Positions 60,737-64,000 of a stretch of 64,000 nucleotides of DNA are shown here, one piece after another (the stretch's first letter is position 1; each line of letters starts with the position of its first letter). Source of the stretch: Acidithiobacillus ferrooxidans ATCC 23270 (GTDB lineage: Bacteria > Pseudomonadota > Gammaproteobacteria > Acidithiobacillales > Acidithiobacillaceae); NCBI RefSeq assembly GCF_000021485.1, contig NC_011761.1, forward strand, positions 2,510,001 to 2,574,000, written 5' to 3'. A model generated the notes under the pieces. It saw nothing but the letters and a program-made list of their open reading frames with translations, ran no database searches and had not been told where the DNA came from. A program made the translations under genes and the position numbers.

Positions 60737-62487
60737 TTACCGCCTCCTTCCGCCCAGATTTCCGCCTGGGTGGCCGTGATATGGTTTTCTTTGGAGGCAC
60801 AGGCCTTGCCTCCGCACCAGCGTGGTGCAATGTTCAGCTCTTCCAGGGCATGGCGCATGGTCACCCGGAACACGGGGGCCGACTCCACGCCACCGAAGTT
60901 CCAGTAGCGACTACTTCCGCGCAAGGTTACCGCCATGACCAGTTTCGGTGCAAAGCCCGGTGCAAATCCGACAAACGTCGCATTGGTCTTGTTCTTCAAA
61001 AACCCGTCCTTTCCGTTGGCCAAGTTGGCGGTGCCCGTCTTGCCCGCCACTGCATAACCGGGGATCGCCGCGAGGATGCCCGTGCCGTTGGCGGCGCAGA
61101 CCCCTTCCAGCCAGTGCCGCAGGTGCGCAGCGATGGGAGCGGGCATGATGCGCACGCGCTGCGCGGGCTGGCCGGCGATCAGTGTCGGCGCGACGTGATA
61201 GCCCCCGTTGGCGATGGCCGCATAACCTTCCGCCAGTTGCAGGGTCGTCACCGACACGCCGTAGCCCAGCGCTATGGTGGCATGGCGCGCCTTGTCCCAG
61301 GTCTGGGGCGGAGGCAGCACACCACTGGTTCCACCGGCAAAACCCAGATCCGGCTCCTTGCCATAACCCGCCGCCCGATACATGTCGTAGATGGCCTGGG
61401 CAGGTGTCCGCAGGGCAATCTTGGCTGCGCCGATGTCGCTGGAGTATTTGAGAATATGCGCCACGTTCAGTTCATGGTGTACCACATCGTCGCGAATACA
61501 AAACCCGCCCACGGGCAGGCAGTGGGAGACGTTAAAGCGTTGGTCCGGCTGGATACTGCCAGTTTCCAGGGCGGCCGCCACCATAAATGGCTTCATTACC
61601 GAACCGGGCTCGAAGGCCTGGTGCACGGCGTTATTGACATAATCCGCGGGATCGCCGCAACTGCCGCGCGCATTGGGATTACAGGACGGCACGCTCGCCA
61701 TGGCGAGAATCTGCCCGGTATGTACATTCATTACCACCGCCGAGCCTTCGGTGGCGCCGAAATGTTGTTGCGCAGCCAACAACGTCATGTAGGCCCAGTA
61801 CTGAATCTGAGGGTTGATGGTCAGGCGCAGGTCGTGGCCGGGTACCGGCGCCTGCCGCGCGCCGAGGAGGTGGAGCACTTCGCCCTGTCCGTCTACCAGC
61901 ACCTTCTCACGGCCCGCCTTGCCCGACAACCAGGAGTTATAGCCCATCTCCAGGCCGGCAGCGCCCTGGTGATCGAGATGTACCAGGCCCAGCAGCGGTG
62001 TGGTTACCGCCCCCAAAGGATAATAAGTACGACTGGTCTTCTGGACATAGATACCGGGCACATGGAGGGCCTCCAGTGTGCGCCCCAGTTGCGGCTGCAC
62101 CTGACGCAGGATATAGGCGAAGCCCGATCCACCGGACCGGACCCGCGCCGTCAGCTCGTCGGGACTGAGGTTCAGGGCCTGCGCCACCTTGTTCCAGTCC
62201 TTACGGTGGGCATTGAAGATGCGCGGATCCGTCCAGATGGTCACGGCCGGCACATTCACCGCCAGCGCATCACCGTTGCTACCGTAGATCACGCCACGGG
62301 CAGCGGGCAAAGGCCGCGACTGCAGGTAGCGCATGCGCCCCTGGACACGCAACTCGTGGGCTTGCCGCCATTGCAGTTCCGCATCCCGCGCCAGCACCAC
62401 CACCAGCCCCACAAGAATGACGGCAAGGAGCAGTATCGCCCGCCAGCGCGGCAGCATGCGTTGCAGGCTTAAGCGTTCCGACGGCAT
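60733..62487 (-). CDS. class B penicillin-binding protein (FtsI-type transpeptidase)
   Basis: 584 residues. One N-terminal transmembrane anchor (AILLLAVILVGLVVVLARDA), dimerisation domain (about 60-215), then the transpeptidase. Catalytic Ser is in FEPGSVMKPFMVAAALETG, the second motif is YSSDIGAAKIAL (SxD rather than SxN), and KTGT is in YAVAGKTGTANLANGKDGFL. It crosslinks septal peptidoglycan. Other parts: GLEMGYNSWLSGKAGREKVL and HDLRLTINPQIQYWAYM. The C-terminal tail with two cysteines (RWCGGKACASK) is unusual. AGGAG lies six bases before the ATG at 62487. An ftsI role is likely, but the genes usually around ftsI (ftsL, murE) are absent here, so a second FtsI paralogue is possible. Confidence 0.9.
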   Translation of the reverse strand: MPSERLSLQRMLPRWRAILLLAVILVGLVVVLARDAELQWRQAHELRVQGRMRYLQSRPLPAARGVIYGSNGDALAVNVPAVTIWTDPRIFNAHRKDWNKVAQALNLSPDELTARVRSGGSGFAYILRQVQPQLGRTLEALHVPGIYVQKTSRTYYPLGAVTTPLLGLVHLDHQGAAGLEMGYNSWLSGKAGREKVLVDGQGEVLHLLGARQAPVPGHDLRLTINPQIQYWAYMTLLAAQQHFGATEGSAVVMNVHTGQILAMASVPSCNPNARGSCGDPADYVNNAVHQAFEPGSVMKPFMVAAALETGSIQPDQRFNVSHCLPVGGFCIRDDVVHHELNVAHILKYSSDIGAAKIALRTPAQAIYDMYRAAGYGKEPDLGFAGGTSGVLPPPQTWDKARHATIALGYGVSVTTLQLAEGYAAIANGGYHVAPTLIAGQPAQRVRIMPAPIAAHLRHWLEGVCAANGTGILAAIPGYAVAGKTGTANLANGKDGFLKNKTNATFVGFAPGFAPKLVMAVTLRGSSRYWNFGGVESAPVFRVTMRHALEELNIAPRWCGGKACASKENHITATQAEIWAEGGGN

Positions 62488-62635
62488 GCGCAGCTCCTCG
62501 GCGATGTCCCCCGGTCGTCCCTATGGTAAGGCAAGGGCGCGCCGGCGGGATGTAGAATGAGCACCGCCGGCTGTTCGCGGTCGTCCTCCCCACGAACGTC
62601 ACACGCAGCGAAGATGCCGGTCGGGATATCCATAC

Positions 62636-64000
62636 TCAGTGCGATATTGCCGCCTCCTTCGCAGTCTGGCGATGAATGGATTGCAGCCAGGAAACAGCCG
62701 GAGTATAGCCCGGATTCGCGCGCAACAATTGCAACAGGGTGGCTTCCGTCGCATGTTTTTCACCTGCCCGCCATTGGGTGAGGGCGATTTCCATCTGCAG
62801 ATTACTGCGCGGGTAAGGAAAGAGCGGCCGCCGTAACCCGGCAGACAAAAAGGCTATACCCTCCCCGACGTGCCCCTGATCCACATAGGCCAGTTGGGCG
62901 ATTTTGTTGCGCAGGCCGACACTTTCGGGATTGATCGCCAGGCCTTTACGCCAGGCCAGCAACGCCAACCGGTCCTGCTGCGCCTTGTCCAGGCCGAGCA
63001 GGGCACCCTGCTCCAGATAGAGCGTGCCGATGGAATTCCACACGCCCGACTGCTGCGGAATTCCCACCAGACTCTGGCGATATTGACGGAGCGCCGCTTT
63101 TACCAGGGAACGGCGTTGGGCAATATCCGTCTGGTTTCCGCGATCTGCGAGGCTGAGATAGGTATTGGCCAGATACACATGGGGTTGGGTCGCCAACGGT
63201 CGTACCAGCGTCAGCGCATCCGCCGCTTTGAGTAGAAACACGGCACGCTGGTTCGCGTTGCTGATCAACCGGTTGAGCCAGCCGTTTTCGCTCAGCAGGG
63301 CGAAAGTCGCGCCATCGGCGGTCAGATTCCAGGAAGCCGCCACCACCGCCAGCACCAGGAGCGCTTGCACGATGAATCCATGGTTAATGCCGATCCGTGG
63401 TAGCAAGGGCATAGTCTCGGCCTGGATACCGTAGAACCGCCAGGCACGTGCCAGAAAGAGGCCAGCCAGCAGACTCAGGGGTAGATTGTAGAAAATGAAA
63501 TTCCCCAGGGCATGGCCGGTAACGGCAAAAACCCCGAGCACCAGACCCAGGGCCTGCAAGCGGCGTTCATCCGGCACCTGCAAGACCTTACCCGCACGGT
63601 AAAGCAGACGGTACAGGGCGTACATCAGGGTCGCGGCAAAGCCGAGGAGAAAGCCCAGATTGATGAGCCCTCCCTCGGCCAGATATTCCAGGTAATCATT
63701 GTGGGCGTACGTACCCGCCGACGCCAGTTCGCCGGGCAGACGGTAGGCAGGATAATTCAGAAAATAAGACCCGAGGCCGGTACCCAGCCAAGGATGGCTG
63801 AGAAACATATGCCAGGTCGCCACCCACATCAACCCGCGGGCAACCGTAGAAAGGTTATGGGTAATGAAGCCTGGCGCCAGATGTCCCAGAAGGTCATAGC
63901 CCTGGGGATAACCCAGCAGGGAAAAGCTGATCAACGCCACAGCGGTTATCACAGCCATACGCGCCCAGCCGCCCGGGCGCCTTCCGAACGCCCAGAAAAC
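62636..64000 (-). CDS. O-antigen ligase-family protein, 5' end cut by window edge
   Basis: At least 455 codons, open to the right edge with no stop, so the N terminus is missing. Membrane part with the Wzy/WaaL loop motifs GTGLGSYFLNYPAY and AHNDYLEYLAEGGLINLGFL, followed by several spans (LGLVLGVFAVTGHALGNFIF; VQALLVLAVVAASWNLT). The C-terminal third is a TPR-like helical repeat (LAYVDQGHVGEGIAFLSAGL). The family contains O-antigen ligases, polymerases and protein O-glycosyltransferases (PglL); the TPR tail favours the last, but the choice cannot be made here. Confidence 0.82.
   Translation of the reverse strand, partial: VFWAFGRRPGGWARMAVITAVALISFSLLGYPQGYDLLGHLAPGFITHNLSTVARGLMWVATWHMFLSHPWLGTGLGSYFLNYPAYRLPGELASAGTYAHNDYLEYLAEGGLINLGFLLGFAATLMYALYRLLYRAGKVLQVPDERRLQALGLVLGVFAVTGHALGNFIFYNLPLSLLAGLFLARAWRFYGIQAETMPLLPRIGINHGFIVQALLVLAVVAASWNLTADGATFALLSENGWLNRLISNANQRAVFLLKAADALTLVRPLATQPHVYLANTYLSLADRGNQTDIAQRRSLVKAALRQYRQSLVGIPQQSGVWNSIGTLYLEQGALLGLDKAQQDRLALLAWRKGLAINPESVGLRNKIAQLAYVDQGHVGEGIAFLSAGLRRPLFPYPRSNLQMEIALTQWRAGEKHATEATLLQLLRANPGYTPAVSWLQSIHRQTAKEAAISH

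Noticed and set aside
60781-62472. A 563-codon plus-strand frame opposite the penicillin-binding protein
   Set aside because: Antisense shadow; the minus strand holds SVMK, SSD and KTGT motifs in order.
1-64000. CRISPR arrays
   Set aside because: No regularly spaced short repeats with unique spacers were seen; the only direct repeats are pairs or an 8-base tandem.

Overview
The window looks like chromosome from an acidophilic sulfur/iron oxidiser of the genus Acidithiobacillus, probably close to A. ferrooxidans. The strongest evidence is an ArsR repressor with cysteines at exactly residues 95, 96 and 102, the atypical arsenite site reported for A. ferrooxidans ArsR, in the divergent arsRC/arsBH layout known from that species. 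A DsrE-type sulfur-carrier gene and a GC-rich core with AT-rich islands fit the same picture. The genus is an inference; no 16S gene is present.

Core region, 1-42 kb. The minus strand opens with a tightly packed operon: cysM, a YdbH-like giant periplasmic protein, a YnbE/YdbL-like lipoprotein, a 3'-5' exonuclease, rlmD and an L,D-transpeptidase cut by the window edge. Next come pgl, an SPFH/NfeD pair with glgB, and a divergent glycogen/alpha-glucan operon (glgC, two different GH57 enzymes, a ROK glucokinase) ending in murI. Then follow DUF445, a Pmp3-like peptide, divergent ssb and uvrA, a CnoX-like thioredoxin-TPR protein and a DegP-like protease. The ffh-rpsP-rimM-trmD-rplS-orf-xerD block, the ars cluster and a YbhGFSR-type ABC exporter come after these. 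A group of small redox genes (Cys-rich protein, CPTC thioredoxin-like protein, hemerythrin, GcvH-like lipoyl carrier with a C-terminal CxxC) closes the core part.

Accessory region, 43-58 kb. An AT-rich three-gene cassette (a Cys/His peptidase-like protein, an unknown protein and a DUF6941-like protein) sits beside a LysR regulator divergent from a DsrE2-like protein, imperfect repeats and a decayed RelE toxin gene. A VWA-PP2C-kinase triad (YegL/YegK/YegI-like) and an IS3-family transposase remnant follow. Uracil-DNA glycosylase, an Ntn amide hydrolase, and mazEF and vapBC toxin-antitoxin modules come next. A structured direct repeat of about 94 bp occurs twice, each copy between the promoter side of a toxin-antitoxin operon and a divergent gene, and the two copies flank a lipoprotein-vapCB segment.

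Right end, 58-64 kb. This is core again: an Uup-type ABC-F ATPase, two small membrane proteins translationally coupled to a class B penicillin-binding protein, and a truncated O-antigen ligase-family protein.

No rRNA, tRNA or CRISPR array was recognised. Starts were chosen by Shine-Dalgarno position and family length; they are predictions.
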